From Opitutus sp. GAS368 (GTDB lineage Bacteria; Verrucomicrobiota; Verrucomicrobiia; Opitutales; UBA953), in the NCBI GenBank assembly GCA_943330755.2, contig CALQIY020000004.1, positions 1-45,227 of the forward strand: a stretch of DNA of 45,227 bases, read 5' to 3'. How positions within the stretch are numbered: the stretch's first letter is position 1; each line of letters starts with the position of its first letter. The position numbers and the translations under genes are program-made. Below the pieces are notes generated by a model, which saw nothing but the letters and a program-made list of their open reading frames with translations, was not told the DNA's origin and did no database searches. Shown one piece after another: positions 23,031-31,808 of the stretch.

Positions 23031-25031
23031 ATGCTGCGTACCCCCTGCTTGGCCCTGTTGTTGGCCACCTCCTTGGCCCAGGCCGACCTGGTGGAATCCA
23101 ATCGTGATGCCGCCGTTCCGCCGACCCGCGATTTTTGGCTGCATGCCAATGGACGCTGGAATCAAGCGAACCCCATTCCGGCCGATCGGGCGGTCTACAA
23201 TTCCTTCGCTTGGCAGGATGACCTCATCAAGAAGGACCTCCTCGCCATCAACGCCGACTTGCTGGTGAAGAAGGATGCGAACGGCGACCAGCGTCGCCTC
23301 GCCGATTTCTGGCGCTCCGCCCTCGGCTTTGAATCCGGCCCGACCGAACTGCCGAGCGGCCTACGTGCCGTGTTGGCCAAGTTGGACGAGGCGAAGACCC
23401 CGCAGGCCTTGCTGGACGCTTCGGCGGAACTCTATGCCGAAGGCACGGGCTCCTTCCTCGGCGTCTTTGCTTCGCAAGACAAGAAGGACGAGACCAAGGT
23501 CGCCTTGTATCTCTGGCAGTCCGGGCTCTCCTTGCCCGAACGGGCCTTCTATTTCAGCGATGAGCCCGCCACCAAGCGCGTGCGGGACGCTTTCCCGGCC
23601 CACGTCGCCAAGATGTTAGGTTTTCTCGGCTATGATGCCGCGCGTGCCCAGAAGGCCGGCGCGGCCGTCCTCGCTTTCGAGGTCAAGTTGGCGGAGGTCT
23701 CGTTGCCGATGGTGCAGCTGCGCAATCCCGATGCGCACTATCATCCCATGACTTGGGCGGAAATCGACGCCCTCACGCCGGGACTGCGTTGGGAAGCCGC
23801 CACTCGCCGCGCCGGCGCGCCGGCGGTCAATCGCGTCATCGTCGGTCAACCCGACTTCCTCCGGGCGCTCGCCCGCATCCTCGCCGAAACCCCCGCCGAA
23901 GACGTCCGCGACTACCTTCGTTTCCAAGCGATCGCCGGTTGCGCATCCGTGCTCAATGCGACGACGGCCAAGGCCGCCTTCGAATTCGAGGGCGTCGTCC
24001 TCACGGGCGCCAAGCAGCAGCGCAGTTTGCAGGAACGAGCGCTGAAGATGCAGGATGGCGCCTTGGGCGACCTGCTGGGCAAGGAGTACGTCGCTCGGCG
24101 GTTCTCGCCGGCGCAACGCGAACGGTTCCGCCTGGTCTGCGAAAACGTCCGGACCGCCTTCGCCGCCCGCATCCGCAAGCTCGAATGGATGGACGCCGAT
24201 ACGCAGGCTTGGGCGTTGCGCAAGCTCGCCGCGATCAAGCTGCGCGTCGGCTATCCCGATAAGTTCCGCGGTTACGAAGGCGTGGAGATCCGCGCCGACG
24301 GCTTGGCCCAGAACTTGGTCAACGTCAGCAAGTGGTCGCGGGCGCGCACCTTCGCCCGCGTAGGTGGGGCGCCGGAACGCGAGGAGTGGGGCATGCGTCC
24401 TTACACGGTGAACGCCTACTACAGTCCGATGAACAACGAGATCGTCATGCCGGCCGCCATCCTCGCGGTCCCGACCTACGATGGCGAACTCCTCGACGAC
24501 GCGGTCCTGTACGGCTTCATCGCCTGCACCATCGGCCATGAACTCACGCACGGTTTCGATGACTCCGGCCGCCGTTTCGGTCCCACGGGCCGTTTGGAGC
24601 AAGGGTGGTCGCCGCCGACCGAAAAAGGCTTCCGCGACCGTTGCGACCTGATCGTCGCGCAATACGACAAGGAGGAGCCGTTGCCCGGTATCCGCGTCAA
24701 TGGTAAGCTCACCTTGGGGGAGAACATCGCCGACCTCGGCGGCGTCGAGATCGCCCTCGACGCGTTCCGCACGACCGAAGCCTACCGCTCGGGCCGGCTG
24801 ATCGCCGGCCAGACGCCCCTCCAGCGCTTCTTCCTCGCCCACGCGTTCGCCTTCGCCGGCAACATCCGGGATGAAACGCTCCGCAACCGCCTGCTGTCCG
24901 ATACGCATTCGCCCATGCCCCAACGCATCAACGTCGTCCTGCGCAACGTGGACTCCTTCCATGAAGCCTTCGGCACCAAGCCCGGTGACGGCATGTGGCT
25001 GGACCCGAAGGATCGCGTCAAGATCTGGTAA
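23031..25031 (+). CDS. M13-family (neprilysin/PepO-like) zinc metallopeptidase
   Basis: The 666-residue product has a signal peptide (MLRTPCLALLLATSLAQA) and the full M13 plan: the N-terminal DFWLHANGRWNQANPIPAD (residues about 34-52), a long helical PepO_N region, then the catalytic domain with VNAYYSPMNNEIVMPAAIL (about 463-481), the HExxH motif IGHELTHGFDD (His503, Glu504, His507) and GENIADLGGVEIA with the third zinc ligand Glu564. It ends with the usual C-terminal FGTKPGDGMW motif and a VKIW tail. It would degrade exported peptides. The sulfatase gene begins 9 nt after its stop, and the lactonase follows, so these three probably form an operon. Confidence 0.95.
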   Translation: MLRTPCLALLLATSLAQADLVESNRDAAVPPTRDFWLHANGRWNQANPIPADRAVYNSFAWQDDLIKKDLLAINADLLVKKDANGDQRRLADFWRSALGFESGPTELPSGLRAVLAKLDEAKTPQALLDASAELYAEGTGSFLGVFASQDKKDETKVALYLWQSGLSLPERAFYFSDEPATKRVRDAFPAHVAKMLGFLGYDAARAQKAGAAVLAFEVKLAEVSLPMVQLRNPDAHYHPMTWAEIDALTPGLRWEAATRRAGAPAVNRVIVGQPDFLRALARILAETPAEDVRDYLRFQAIAGCASVLNATTAKAAFEFEGVVLTGAKQQRSLQERALKMQDGALGDLLGKEYVARRFSPAQRERFRLVCENVRTAFAARIRKLEWMDADTQAWALRKLAAIKLRVGYPDKFRGYEGVEIRADGLAQNLVNVSKWSRARTFARVGGAPEREEWGMRPYTVNAYYSPMNNEIVMPAAILAVPTYDGELLDDAVLYGFIACTIGHELTHGFDDSGRRFGPTGRLEQGWSPPTEKGFRDRCDLIVAQYDKEEPLPGIRVNGKLTLGENIADLGGVEIALDAFRTTEAYRSGRLIAGQTPLQRFFLAHAFAFAGNIRDETLRNRLLSDTHSPMPQRINVVLRNVDSFHEAFGTKPGDGMWLDPKDRVKIW

Positions 25032-25040
25032 CCCTTTCCC

Positions 25041-26366
25041 ATGAGAACTCTCCTGCTGTGCCTCGTTTCCGTGCTGATGCTGGGGGCCGCCGAGCCCGCC
25101 GCCCCGGCGAAGGCGCCGAATATCCTGATGATCATCTCGGACGACCATGCGTGGTTCGATTACGGCTTCATGGGCTCCAAGGCGGTCCAGACCCCGCACC
25201 TCGATCGGCTGGCGGCCGAGGCCCGCGTCTTCCCGCGAGGTTACGTCACGAATTCCCTGTGCGGGCCGAGCCTCGCCTCCATCTTGACGGGCCGACATGT
25301 GCATCGTCACGGCATCACCGGCAACGACCCGCTCGTGCCCGCCTCCGTGACTCCGGCGGCTCGGCAGAAAAGCCCCGCGTTCCTGGAAGGCCGCGCTCAG
25401 ATGATCAAGTTGTTCCAGGAGTCGCCCTTATTGCCGCGGTTGCTGGGGGAGAAGGGTTACGTCAGCCTGCAGACCGGCAAGTGGTGGATGGGCGACTATT
25501 CCACCGGCGGCTTCACCGAAGGCATGTCGAAGGGCGGCCGCCATGGCGATGTCGGCCTCGACATCGGTCGCAAGACCTTGGCGCCGCTGACGGAGTTCAT
25601 CACCCGCGCGAAGAAAGACGGGAAGCCGTTCTTCGCGTGGTACGCGCCGATGCTGCCGCACGACCCGCACACGCCACCGGAGCGTTTGCTCGCCAAGTAT
25701 CGCGGGCGTTCACCTACCTTGCAGGCCGCGCGCTACCATGCGATGGTCGAATGGTTCGACGAGACCATCGGGGAGGTCCGCGCGCATCTCGAGAAGGAAG
25801 GGCTGACCCGCGACACGGTCATCGTCTACATCGCGGACAACGGCTGGATTCCGCGCACGGACAAGCCCGTGGTGGACTTTGCGCGCTCGAAGCAGTCGCC
25901 CTTTGATGGCGGCATTCGCAGCCCCATCTTGGTGAGCTGGCCAGGTCACATCAAGCCGACCGTCGTCGACGCTCCCGCCAGCGCCGTCGACCTCATGCCA
26001 ACACTGCTCAAGCTCGTCGGGGCGCGCGTGCCGGCGGATGGGGATGGCCTCGACTTGCTCGATGACGCGGCCCTGAAGGCCCGCCCGTTCGTCGCCGGCC
26101 AGAACTCCACGCATGACATCCGCAAACTCGGCAATCCTGCCGCCAGCTTGCGTTATCGCTGGTTGGTCGCGGGCGACCTCAAGCTCATCGTCTCGAGTGG
26201 GCTTAAAACCGGCGAAACAGCCAATGGCTCCACCGATGCCACGGAGCCGCCGCGCCTCTTCGACCTCAAGGCCGACCCCGCCGAACAACGGGACCTCGCC
26301 GCCGACCGTCCCGCCGACGTGAAGCGTCTCACCGCTCTCCTGGACGGTTGGTGGGATGGCCGCTGA
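25041..26366 (+). CDS. Sulfatase family protein with altered formylglycine motif
   Basis: The 441-residue product has a signal peptide and an S1-type sulfatase fold. The metal-binding start APNILMIISDDHAWFD (residues 25-40) is canonical, as are the late IADNGW and FDGGIRSPILVSWPG. The activation site reads LCGPSLASILTG (Cys74, Pro76, Ser77, Leu78) where the consensus is CxPSR: the Arg needed by formylglycine-generating enzyme for efficient Cys-to-formylglycine conversion is Leu (codon 25272-25274). It may be an unusual substrate for maturation, or inactive. The expected reaction would be removal of sulfate from a polysaccharide or small ester. It lies between the M13 peptidase and a lactonase gene. 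Confidence 0.87.
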   Translation: MRTLLLCLVSVLMLGAAEPAAPAKAPNILMIISDDHAWFDYGFMGSKAVQTPHLDRLAAEARVFPRGYVTNSLCGPSLASILTGRHVHRHGITGNDPLVPASVTPAARQKSPAFLEGRAQMIKLFQESPLLPRLLGEKGYVSLQTGKWWMGDYSTGGFTEGMSKGGRHGDVGLDIGRKTLAPLTEFITRAKKDGKPFFAWYAPMLPHDPHTPPERLLAKYRGRSPTLQAARYHAMVEWFDETIGEVRAHLEKEGLTRDTVIVYIADNGWIPRTDKPVVDFARSKQSPFDGGIRSPILVSWPGHIKPTVVDAPASAVDLMPTLLKLVGARVPADGDGLDLLDDAALKARPFVAGQNSTHDIRKLGNPAASLRYRWLVAGDLKLIVSSGLKTGETANGSTDATEPPRLFDLKADPAEQRDLAADRPADVKRLTALLDGWWDGR

Positions 26367-26415
26367 GTTTTTCTTTGGAACCATCCCGCCGCCTTGGCCT
26401 CTTATCCCTATCCCC

Positions 26416-27513
26416 ATGCGCCCGCTCCTCGCCCTACTTGCCCTGATGTCCGCCTCCACGCACGCCGCTGATTTGACCTACTACATCGGTACGTCCGGCC
26501 CCCAGGCCAAGGGCATCCTGCGCGGCACCATCGATGCGGAGACCGGTAAGCTTTCCGCCCCGGTGGTCATCGCCGAGGCGAAGGGGGCCTCCTACTTGGC
26601 CCTTAGCAATGACGGCAAGGTCCTGTATGCGACCGCCGAAGTCGCGGGCGGTGGCGTGGCCGCCTACCGTCTGTCGGCCGATGGCCAGGCGACCTTCATC
26701 AATGGCCAGGACACGAAGGGGAAGGGCGCCACGCACGTTTCCGTCGATCAGACCGGCAAGTTCCTCTTGGCCGCGAACTATGGTTCGGGTTCGGTGGCTT
26801 GCTTGCCGCTCCAAGCGGATGGCTCGATCGGACCGGCCAGCAGTTTCTTCCAGCAGGAGGGTTCGGGGCCGAATAAGGCCCGCCAAGCCGGCCCGCATGC
26901 GCACGGCATCTACCCCGACGCCGCGAACCGTTTTGTCTACGTGCCCGACCTCGGCACGGACGACATCTTCATCTATCGCTTTGACGCCACCAAGGGCACG
27001 TTGACGCCCAGCGAGCCCAAGTCGGGCCGCGTGGCGCCCGGCTCGGGTCCACGACACTTGGCCTTCCATCCGAAGGGTGGCTTCGCCTATGTCTGCAACG
27101 AGATGCTTTTGACGGTGAGCACCTTCACCGTGGATGCCGCGACCGGAGCCCTGAAGGAAGTGCAGGTGCTGCCGACCTTGCCCGAGGGGGCTTCCGCGAA
27201 GGGTGCTTCGACCGCGGAGATCTTCGGCCTCCCCAATGGGAAGGCGCTTTATGTCTCCAACCGCGGCCATAACTCGCTGGCGGTCTATGCCATCGCGGCT
27301 GACGGAAAACTTTCGCTGCTCCAGCACGTCCTTGACGTTCCCGCCGTGCCGCGCGGTTTCGGTCTCAGCAACGACGGTCGCTGGCTCTTGTGCGCCGGCC
27401 AGAAGTCGGGCACGATCAACGCCTACCGCATCGACCCAGCCACGGGCAAACTGACGGACACCCAGCAGTCCGTCGAGGCGGGGTCGGCCTGTTGCATCGT
27501 CTTCGCGCGTTAA
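26416..27513 (+). CDS. Secreted lactonase-family beta-propeller (6-phosphogluconolactonase/YbhE-like)
   Basis: The 365-residue product has a signal peptide (MRPLLALLALMSASTHA) and then a seven-bladed propeller typical of the lactonase (PF10282) family, opening DLTYYIGTSGPQAKGI and carrying the diagnostic GPHAHGIYPDAANRFVYVPDLGTDDI (in part; residues about 162-187), SGPRHLAFHP, and SNRGHNSLAVY. YbhE-type enzymes hydrolyse 6-phosphogluconolactone in the cytoplasm; an exported member is more likely to act on sugar lactones outside, or to be a binding propeller. ATG 26416 begins the signal peptide, 49 nt after the sulfatase stop. A strong bidirectional terminator follows. Confidence 0.87.
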   Translation: MRPLLALLALMSASTHAADLTYYIGTSGPQAKGILRGTIDAETGKLSAPVVIAEAKGASYLALSNDGKVLYATAEVAGGGVAAYRLSADGQATFINGQDTKGKGATHVSVDQTGKFLLAANYGSGSVACLPLQADGSIGPASSFFQQEGSGPNKARQAGPHAHGIYPDAANRFVYVPDLGTDDIFIYRFDATKGTLTPSEPKSGRVAPGSGPRHLAFHPKGGFAYVCNEMLLTVSTFTVDAATGALKEVQVLPTLPEGASAKGASTAEIFGLPNGKALYVSNRGHNSLAVYAIAADGKLSLLQHVLDVPAVPRGFGLSNDGRWLLCAGQKSGTINAYRIDPATGKLTDTQQSVEAGSACCIVFAR

Positions 27514-27531
27514 GCCGAAAGTGCCTGAATG

Positions 27532-27558
27532 AAAAGGGCGCCCAGCGGGCGCCCTTTT
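27532..27558. terminator. Bidirectional terminator between convergent genes
   Basis: AAAAGGGCGCCC (27532-27543) and GGGCGCCCTTTT (27547-27558) form a perfect 12-bp stem with an AGC loop, with A4 and T4 at the base. It serves the lactonase gene and the convergent zinc-ribbon gene. Confidence 0.92.
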
Positions 27559-27579
27559 GCTTGGTGGAGGTTGCCGCGC

Positions 27580-27843
27580 TCAGTCGCGCTTGCGCTTGTC
27601 GGTCGTCTTGCAGGCCTTGCAGACGTAAATCTTGAAGATGCCGCCACCTTCGTCGGGCAGCATCTCGAAACCTTCCAGTTCCATCTCCTTCTTGCACTTC
27701 GGGCAGATGGGGGTGGCCGGCGGCGCGACCTTGGGGGCCGTGGGTTTGATTTCCGGCTTGGTCTCGGGTTTGCTGTCGGCGGCGCCGGCGAAGGCAAAGA
27801 GGCCGCAAAGCAAGCAGACGAGCAGGGTGGGGCGGAGGGGCAT
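27580..27843 (-). CDS. Small exported zinc-ribbon protein
   Basis: The 87-residue product has a hydrophobic signal (MPLRPTLLVCLLCGLFAFAGA), a Pro/Lys linker, and a treble-clef-like ribbon with ICPKC (Cys47, Cys50) and VCKAC (Cys75, Cys78). Four Cys with this spacing are likely to bind zinc or form disulfides in an oxidising compartment. I do not recognise a family. It is divergent from the first DUF1549/DUF1553 gene by 99 nt and shares the bidirectional terminator at its 3' end. Confidence 0.68.
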   Translation of the reverse strand: MPLRPTLLVCLLCGLFAFAGAADSKPETKPEIKPTAPKVAPPATPICPKCKKEMELEGFEMLPDEGGGIFKIYVCKACKTTDKRKRD

Positions 27844-27908
27844 GGAAAGAGCCTGAGGTTTCTTGTCGGGCACGGGAAGGCAAAAACCAAGCCATCGCTT
27901 GCGACGGC

Positions 27909-27936
27909 TTGATAAGCGACGGCGACCCCCTAGTTT
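27909..27936 (+). promoter_or_regulatory. Putative leaderless promoter for the 27943 gene
   Basis: TTGATA (27909-27914), a 16-nt spacer and TAGTTT (27931-27936) end 6 nt before ATG 27943. No Shine-Dalgarno is visible. Confidence 0.5.
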
Positions 27937-27942
27937 GCCCGG

Positions 27943-30339
27943 ATGCGGCGAACCCTGGTCCCTCTCCTTCTCCTCACGGCTCTCCCGCTGGTGGCGGCCG
28001 TGGATTTCGACCACGAAATCGTGCCCTTGCTCCGCAAGCACTGCGGGGAGTGCCACACCGGCGACAAGCGCAAGGGCGGTTTCTCCATGAACACCCGGAG
28101 CGCCTTGCTCGAAGGCAGCGAGAACGGCGTCGTGGTGGTGCCGTCCGACGTCGCCAAGAGCAAGCTGCTGGAACTCGTGGCGAGCGCCGATCCGGATGTG
28201 CGCATGCCGCCGAAAGGGGACGGGTTGACCGCGGCGGAGGTGGCCCGCATGAAGGCGTGGATCGCCGAAGGCGCGGTTTGGACCAACGGATTCGCCTTCA
28301 AGCAACCCGCGTACGAGCCTCCGTTGAAACCGCGGACCCCTGTGCTGCCCGCGGCGCAGGATGGCCGCGCGCACCCCATCGACCGCGTTCTGGATGCGTG
28401 GGTCAAGGAACGGCAATTGCCGCGGCCCGCCCTCGCCGATGATGCGACCTTCTTGCGCCGCGTGCACTTGGATCTCGTCGGCGTCCTGCCGACGGCCGCC
28501 GAAAACGCCGCGTTCCTCGCCGAGCGCGCCCCCGATAAGCGGGCCAAGCTCGTGAAGGCCTTGCTGGCCCGCGATCTCGACTACGCCGATCACTGGATGG
28601 CGTTCTGGAATGACCTGCTGCGCAATGATTACGCCGGAACGGGCTACATCGATGGAGGCCGGAAGCAGGTCACCGGTTGGCTGTACGCCGCCCTCGCGGA
28701 GAACAAGCCGTACGATGACTTCGTGCGCGAGCTCATCGCGCCCACGCCGGCCAGCGAAGGTTTCGCGAAGGGCATCATCTGGCGCGGGAGCGTGAGCGCG
28801 GGCGCCCGCCCCGAACTGCAGTTCTCCCAGAGCATCTCCCAGACTTTCCTGGGGATCAACATGAAGTGCGCCTCCTGCCACGACAGCTTCATCGATCGTT
28901 GGAAGCTCCGCGACGCCTATGGCTTGGCGGCCATCACTTCCAACCAGCCCTTGGAGCTGGTGCGCTGCGATGTCCCCACGGGCAAGACGGCGGTCGCCGC
29001 TTGGCCCTTCCCCGAGCTTGGTCAAGTGGATCCGAGCAAGCCGCGCAGCGAGCGCTTGCAGCAGTTGGCGGCGCTGATGACGCATCCGGAGAACGGCCGG
29101 CTGCAACGGACCATCGTCAACCGACTCTGGCACCGGCTCATGGGCCGGGGCGTCGTCCATCCCGTCGACGCGATGCAGACCGAGCCGTGGAACCAGGACC
29201 TCCTCGATGTCCTCGCCAATCGGCTCGTCGAGTCCAAGTACGACCTGAAGGCGGTCTTGGAATTCATCGCGACGTCCCAGGCCTACCAGGCGCGGACCGA
29301 AACCTTGACGCGCACCACCGACGACAAGGGCTACGTGTATCGCGGCCCGCGCGCCAAGCGGCTGACGGCGGAGCAGTTCGTCGACGCCCTCTGGCGGTTG
29401 ACGGGCACGGCCCCGCTCAAGGTCGATGCCGCGGTGGCCCGGGCGACCGCTGGGCAGGCGTCCTTGGCTTGGCAGGCCCAGCCGCTCTGGTCCAACGACA
29501 AGGCCAAGGGCGCGCTCCCGCCGGTGGGCGAAACCCGCGTCTTCCGTCTGCGCTTCCAGGTGGCCGAGGCGGTGGTCAAGGCGGGCTGCGTCGTTTCGTG
29601 CGACAACAGCTACGAACTTTTCGTCAACGGCAAGACGGCTTCCAAGGGCGACGATTGGCAGACGCCGCAGGCCTTTGACCTGACTTCCTACCTGCGCTCC
29701 GGAGAAAATGAATTCCTCCTCGTGGGGCGGAACGGCGGCAAGGCGCCGAACGCCGCGGCCGTCTGGCTACAGGCCTTCCTCCGCGATGGTCAGGGGAAAG
29801 ATACGACCCTGGCGACCAACCGGGCGTGGGAGTGGACGGCGGCGGTGCCCAACGCCCAAGGCGTGCTCCCGGCGAACGCCACTTGGCGCCCCGTCGCGGT
29901 CCTCGCGGACGGCGGCTGGGCGAAGGGCGAGGCGAAGATGGCCGAGCTGCTCGCGCAGTTGTCCGGCAAGGGCATCCCGCCCGCGCGGGCTTCGCTCGTG
30001 AAATCGGACCTCCTGCAGCGTTCGCTGGGGCGCCCCAACCGCGAACAGATCGTCTCCATGCGCCCCAATGAATTGAGCACGCTGGAAGCCATCGACCTCG
30101 CCAACGGCCAAGCCTTCGCGGACCTGCTTGGCCGGGGCGCCGCCAACCTCTTGCGGCGTCCGTGGAAGTCGCCCGACGATTTCACGCAGTGGCTCTACGT
30201 CTCCGCCTTGTGCCGCTCGCCGTCCGCCGCCGAGCTCAAGGTGGCCCAGGAGATCCTGGGTCCGCGCCTCACCGAACAGGGCGTCGCCGATTTGCTTTGG
30301 GCGGTTTGCATGCTCCCCGAATTCCAGACTATCCGATAA
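27943..30339 (+). CDS. DUF1549/DUF1553 protein with planctomycete cytochrome c domain and inserted jellyroll
   Basis: The 798-residue product has a signal peptide, a planctomycete-type cytochrome c domain with haem motif CGECH (Cys34, Cys37, His38), then DUF1549 (RRVHLDLVGVLPT, about residues 174-186) with a second haem-like motif CASCH (Cys309, Cys312, His313), and DUF1553 (TIVNRLWHRLMGRGVVHPVD). Unlike its relatives in this window, it has an inserted beta-rich module (about 525-630: VFRLRFQVAEA, CDNSYELFVNG, FDLTSYLRSGENEFLLVG) resembling a galactose-binding-like fold. Such proteins are abundant in planctomycetes and verrucomicrobia, and their function is unproven. The DUF1501 gene starts 5 nt after its stop, so the two form an operon and perhaps a complex. 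Confidence 0.88.
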   Translation: MRRTLVPLLLLTALPLVAAVDFDHEIVPLLRKHCGECHTGDKRKGGFSMNTRSALLEGSENGVVVVPSDVAKSKLLELVASADPDVRMPPKGDGLTAAEVARMKAWIAEGAVWTNGFAFKQPAYEPPLKPRTPVLPAAQDGRAHPIDRVLDAWVKERQLPRPALADDATFLRRVHLDLVGVLPTAAENAAFLAERAPDKRAKLVKALLARDLDYADHWMAFWNDLLRNDYAGTGYIDGGRKQVTGWLYAALAENKPYDDFVRELIAPTPASEGFAKGIIWRGSVSAGARPELQFSQSISQTFLGINMKCASCHDSFIDRWKLRDAYGLAAITSNQPLELVRCDVPTGKTAVAAWPFPELGQVDPSKPRSERLQQLAALMTHPENGRLQRTIVNRLWHRLMGRGVVHPVDAMQTEPWNQDLLDVLANRLVESKYDLKAVLEFIATSQAYQARTETLTRTTDDKGYVYRGPRAKRLTAEQFVDALWRLTGTAPLKVDAAVARATAGQASLAWQAQPLWSNDKAKGALPPVGETRVFRLRFQVAEAVVKAGCVVSCDNSYELFVNGKTASKGDDWQTPQAFDLTSYLRSGENEFLLVGRNGGKAPNAAAVWLQAFLRDGQGKDTTLATNRAWEWTAAVPNAQGVLPANATWRPVAVLADGGWAKGEAKMAELLAQLSGKGIPPARASLVKSDLLQRSLGRPNREQIVSMRPNELSTLEAIDLANGQAFADLLGRGAANLLRRPWKSPDDFTQWLYVSALCRSPSAAELKVAQEILGPRLTEQGVADLLWAVCMLPEFQTIR

Positions 30340-30344
30340 ACACC

Positions 30345-31808
30345 ATGTCCCTTCCCCACGGTCTTCCTCTCGATCCGGCCTTGCCTGAGCCCTTGGCGCG
30401 GCGCGAATTCCTGCGTCTCCTGGCGGGCGCGGGTTTGGCCACGCTGTCGCTCGGCGCCCCGAAGCTCCTCGGGGCCGACGACAAGGCCGTCGTCCATCCG
30501 CCCGCTAAGGCGGATGCCTGCATCCTCATCTGGCTCGCGGGCGGCATGGCCGCGCCGGAAACCTTCGATCCGAAGCGCTACGCACCCTATGAGAAGGGCC
30601 TCGAATACAAACGCGTGCTGAGCACTTTCCCCGCGATTCCGACGTCGGTCGACGGCGTGCGGATTTGCCAAGGCCTCGAGTCGATCGCCCAGGTCATGGA
30701 CCGGGCCACGCTCATCCGCTCGGCGGTCCAGCCCGACCTCGGCAGCATCCTGCACTCGCGGCACCAATTCCATTGGCACACCGGTTACGTTCCGCCCCAG
30801 ACCGTGGCGGCTCCGCACATCGGGGCCTGGATGGCGCGCGTGCTCGGCCCGCGCAATCCGGTGATGCCCGCGTTCATCAACATCGGCCAGCGCCTCGAAG
30901 GCGTCGGTGAAAGCGAAGAACTCAAGGCCTTCACGACCGGCGGATTCTTCGGGGGCGAGTACGGCCCGATGAACCTGCCCTTCCCGGAGGACGCCGCCGC
31001 GGCGGTGCGTCCGCCGAAGGGCATGGATACCGGCCGTTTCGTCAACCGCGACAAGGAGTTCCGTCGCTTGGTCGATGCGACGCCCCATCGGGATTTGCTC
31101 AGCGACTATCAGCAGGAGTCGATGCTCCGCTCGATGGACAACGCCTATCGCCTCCTCAGCGCCAAGGAGCGCGCCGCCTTCGACCTCACCCTGGAGCCGA
31201 AGGAGGTCCAGCAGGACTACGACACTTCCCGCTTCGGTCGGGGTTGCTTGCTCGCGCGGCGGCTCGTCGAGAATGGCGCCCGCTTCGTCGAGGTGACGAC
31301 CGAGTACGTGCCCTTCTTCCAGTGGGATACCCACGGCAAGGGCCATGACATGGTGGCGAAGATGCACAAGGAGATCGACCGGCCGATCGCGCGCCTCATC
31401 CGCGACCTCGAGGCTCGCGGGCTCTTGGACCGCACCTTGGTGGTCATCGCCAGCGAGTTCAGCCGCGATGCGATGATCGAAGGCCGCCCGGGTTCCAAGG
31501 CGGGCGATCAATCGTTCCACAAAGGGACGACGATCGAGAATCCCGACCACTACGGTTTGCACCGCCACTTCACGGGCGGCACCAGCGTGGTCATGTTCGG
31601 TGGCGGGGTCGGCAAGGGCAAGGTGTACGGCGCGACCGCCGATGAACGGCCCTTGGTCGCGATCAAGGACCCGGTCTCCGTCGAGGACATGCACGCGACC
31701 ATCTTCACGGCGATGGGCATCAGCCCGAAGACCGCCTTCGATATCGAAGGTCGGCCCTTCTACGCGACCATCGACGGGAAGGGGAAGCCCGCGAACATCT
31801 TCGGCTGA
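30345..31808 (+). CDS. DUF1501 protein, Tat-exported
   Basis: The 487-residue product carries a twin-arginine signal (ARREFLRLLAGAGLATLSLG) and DUF1501, a member of the alkaline-phosphatase/sulfatase superfamily. Visible pieces are ACILIWLAGGMAAPETFDPK (about residues 58-77), WHTGYVPP, the FQWDTHGKGHD segment, and VVIASEFSRDAM. Where the family usually has a PSHxDTFD-like metal site, this one has APETFD, so metal binding may differ from the second DUF1501 protein at 39766. Export by Tat suggests folding in the cytoplasm, often with a cofactor. It is paired with the upstream haem protein, and its stop codon abuts the stop of the convergent glycerate kinase gene. Confidence 0.88.
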   Translation: MSLPHGLPLDPALPEPLARREFLRLLAGAGLATLSLGAPKLLGADDKAVVHPPAKADACILIWLAGGMAAPETFDPKRYAPYEKGLEYKRVLSTFPAIPTSVDGVRICQGLESIAQVMDRATLIRSAVQPDLGSILHSRHQFHWHTGYVPPQTVAAPHIGAWMARVLGPRNPVMPAFINIGQRLEGVGESEELKAFTTGGFFGGEYGPMNLPFPEDAAAAVRPPKGMDTGRFVNRDKEFRRLVDATPHRDLLSDYQQESMLRSMDNAYRLLSAKERAAFDLTLEPKEVQQDYDTSRFGRGCLLARRLVENGARFVEVTTEYVPFFQWDTHGKGHDMVAKMHKEIDRPIARLIRDLEARGLLDRTLVVIASEFSRDAMIEGRPGSKAGDQSFHKGTTIENPDHYGLHRHFTGGTSVVMFGGGVGKGKVYGATADERPLVAIKDPVSVEDMHATIFTAMGISPKTAFDIEGRPFYATIDGKGKPANIFG

